Origin: Chrysoperla carnea | Taxonomy: Eukaryota; Arthropoda; Insecta; Neuroptera; Chrysopidae | Length of the DNA: 64,000 nt | Direction: 5' to 3' | Assembly: GCF_905475395.1 (NCBI RefSeq) | Contig: NC_058340.1 | Coordinates: 63,342,181-63,406,180, forward strand | Part shown: positions 63,001 through 64,000 of the stretch, one piece after another | How the letters are laid out: the number at the start of each line of letters is the position of its first letter | How positions within the stretch are numbered: position 1 is the stretch's first letter | Program-made: the position numbers and the translations under genes | Notes under the pieces: generated by a model | What the model was told of the DNA's origin: nothing | Seen by the model: only the letters and a program-made list of their open reading frames with translations | The model's database searches: none

Positions 63001-64000
63001 AAATATAAATTACAACAGATACCTGCATTTCGTTCATTTTCAAAACCATTTGCAATCGATAAAACACGAACAGATCGTTTACAGCAAATACGCGATTTAT
63101 TAAATCAACGGCCTAATTTTGGTAAACGTGCACAAACAACACACTCACAACGTACTTCCTCTACGCCAACATTTCCAATGGTAAGACGAAGTTCGGTTCA
63201 AATATCTGGAAAAACTGAACCGGTTGCAAAATCTTTACCGCGTTTATTATCATTGGAATTGTTTAATCCGGAAACGGATGATATGGATAGTGATTCAAGT
63301 GGTATGTCATCGCCTGACTCAGTGGATAGTGTCATCAGTGTCGAAGTATCAGGTAAGACAATCTTAATTTTTATTTTATCTTATTTCCAAATACATACCA
63401 CTTCTTGTCGGATACATAAAATTATACAATTTTTCAAAATAGTTTTTGTTTTCTCTGCGTCGAATAGCAGTTCCACACTAATTAGTTCATTGTTGTACTT
63501 AATTACTTCTATCTCTTTTTTACTCAACGTTATTAAAGCAGTTATATTACCCGCTGTGTAGTGTTTATGAACTCATGCCTGCATATCGGTACCCGCTAGG
63601 CGGTAATATAAGCACCTGTGCATTTTTTAAATTAGTTATTACTTAATTTAAGAATGGCTTTCGTAAATTTTTCATCTTATACTTATGGTAAATGATGCAG
63701 TTCATTTCCGATAAGGAACCTCCATATTCAACACGCGCTCAAAGACATGAATATAAGCTTAAATGCTGCTGGTTTACAATAAAACATATTTTAATACATA
63801 TTTCATTGTGTTTCACAGAATCACAATCAAAAAGTTCAGAAAATAATCGTACTAAAGACGAAGAGAAGAAATCCAAAGAACCATCACCAGAAAAACGTTT
63901 TGAAAAGTCTACAGTCTCAACAATAATCGAAGAAGTTGCCTCAAATTCAGAGAGTGAACAAGAAAGCACAAAATCAGATAACGCTGCAGAAACTTTACCA
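60040..64000 (+). CDS. fid: TRMT9B/fire dancer-type SAM-dependent methyltransferase, 3' end beyond the window
   Basis: Exons: 60040-60283, 60558-60661, 60747-61099, 61191-63352, 63819-64000 (open at the window edge). Phases agree and give 1015 codons. The class I methyltransferase fold covers about residues 45-200: E-KAYVHEVY, motif I CDVGCGSGKY (79-88), acidic GADR (end of strand 2), [16 protein letters not shown] (120-135), AVIHHF (139-144) and [18 protein letters not shown] (159-176), then [10 protein letters not shown] (181-190), characteristic of TRM9, ALKBH8 and TRMT9B. TRM9/ALKBH8 methylate the wobble uridine side chain (mcm5U) of tRNAs with TRMT112. TRMT9B and Drosophila fire dancer are reported to act in stress response and synapse growth. 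RPWFLESW lies at 295-302. From about 234 the chain is long, Ser/Thr/Pro-rich and disordered, with repeated short motifs. There is no AlkB or RRM domain, so it is TRMT9B rather than ALKBH8. Confidence 0.92.
61519..62000 (+). other. Repeated Q-x-S-L/M-N/D motifs within the methyltransferase tail
   Basis: In frame with exon 4, the protein carries [27 protein letters not shown] and KQASLNDDL. Each is a basic/Gln residue pair, then Ser-Leu/Met, Asn/Asp and acidic residues. Spacing is irregular and the surrounding sequence differs, so these look like short linear motifs, perhaps docking or phosphorylation sites, rather than a domain repeat. Confidence 0.7.
62445..62610 (+). repeat. Four PTSP(R/K) motifs in the methyltransferase tail
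   Basis: Encodes [23 protein letters not shown] and PTSPKTAQ within about 50 residues, the first three roughly 11 residues apart. Ser-Pro followed by a basic residue is the consensus of proline-directed kinases (CDK/MAPK), and such arrays are common in cytoskeleton-linked disordered regions. Confidence 0.8.
63353..63818 (+). other. Intron 4 of the methyltransferase gene (466 bp)
   Basis: Donor GTAAGA at 63353 and acceptor TTTCACAG ending at 63818. The split codon is G/AA (Glu), and the frame then stays open to the window edge. Reading through the donor would add about 70 hydrophobic residues before a stop at 63559-63561, unlike the hydrophilic tail, which supports splicing here. Confidence 0.8.

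Overview
This is a eukaryotic window, about three quarters A+T, almost certainly from an insect nuclear genome. The evidence is three protein-coding genes with insect orthologues, GT-AG introns, a large noncoding fraction and many small degraded transposable elements. The order cannot be fixed from the sequence. Several repeat families resemble ones I know from holometabolous insects. Two retroposons end in (CCTAA)n, the complement of the TTAGG telomere unit found in most insects but lost in flies, which argues weakly against Diptera.

Layout. (1) 813-1547, + strand: a single-exon proneural bHLH gene of the Atonal family, closest by motif memory to Amos/Cato. (2) 1548-33878: about 32 kb with no recognisable gene. 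It holds microsatellites, a SINE with a 10-bp target-site duplication (4231-4490), a 3' fragment of a non-LTR retrotransposon with an 11-bp duplication (6667-7013), a tRNA-like sequence (7610-7680), foldback and MITE-like elements, and retroelement tails. Such a desert beside a proneural gene could hold enhancers, but none is identified here. (3) 33879-39480, + strand: a complete ten-exon lipase maturation factor gene (LMF2-like, 646 aa), reconstructed exon by exon with matching splice phases. (4) 39481-60039: about 20.5 kb, again without a recognisable gene and rich in inverted-repeat elements: a pogo/Tigger-like MITE, a two-copy MITE family, a 145-bp-arm foldback inside a larger inverted repeat, and a 300-bp-period repeat. 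(5) 60040 to the window end, + strand: the first five coding exons (1015 codons in frame) of a class I SAM-dependent methyltransferase of the TRM9/ALKBH8 type, orthologous to human TRMT9B and Drosophila fire dancer. It has a very long disordered Ser/Pro-rich tail and runs off the window.

The three genes do not form a pathway: a neural transcription factor, an ER lipase chaperone and a tRNA-methyltransferase-like regulator. I found no clearly new multi-gene system. The observations most worth checking are the telomere-like tails on two unrelated retroposons, the tRNA-like sequence with three good arms and a spoiled anticodon arm, the long perfect-looking foldback near 52 kb, the inverted pair of short CxxC-coding segments near 26.5 kb, and the repeated short motifs in the methyltransferase tail.
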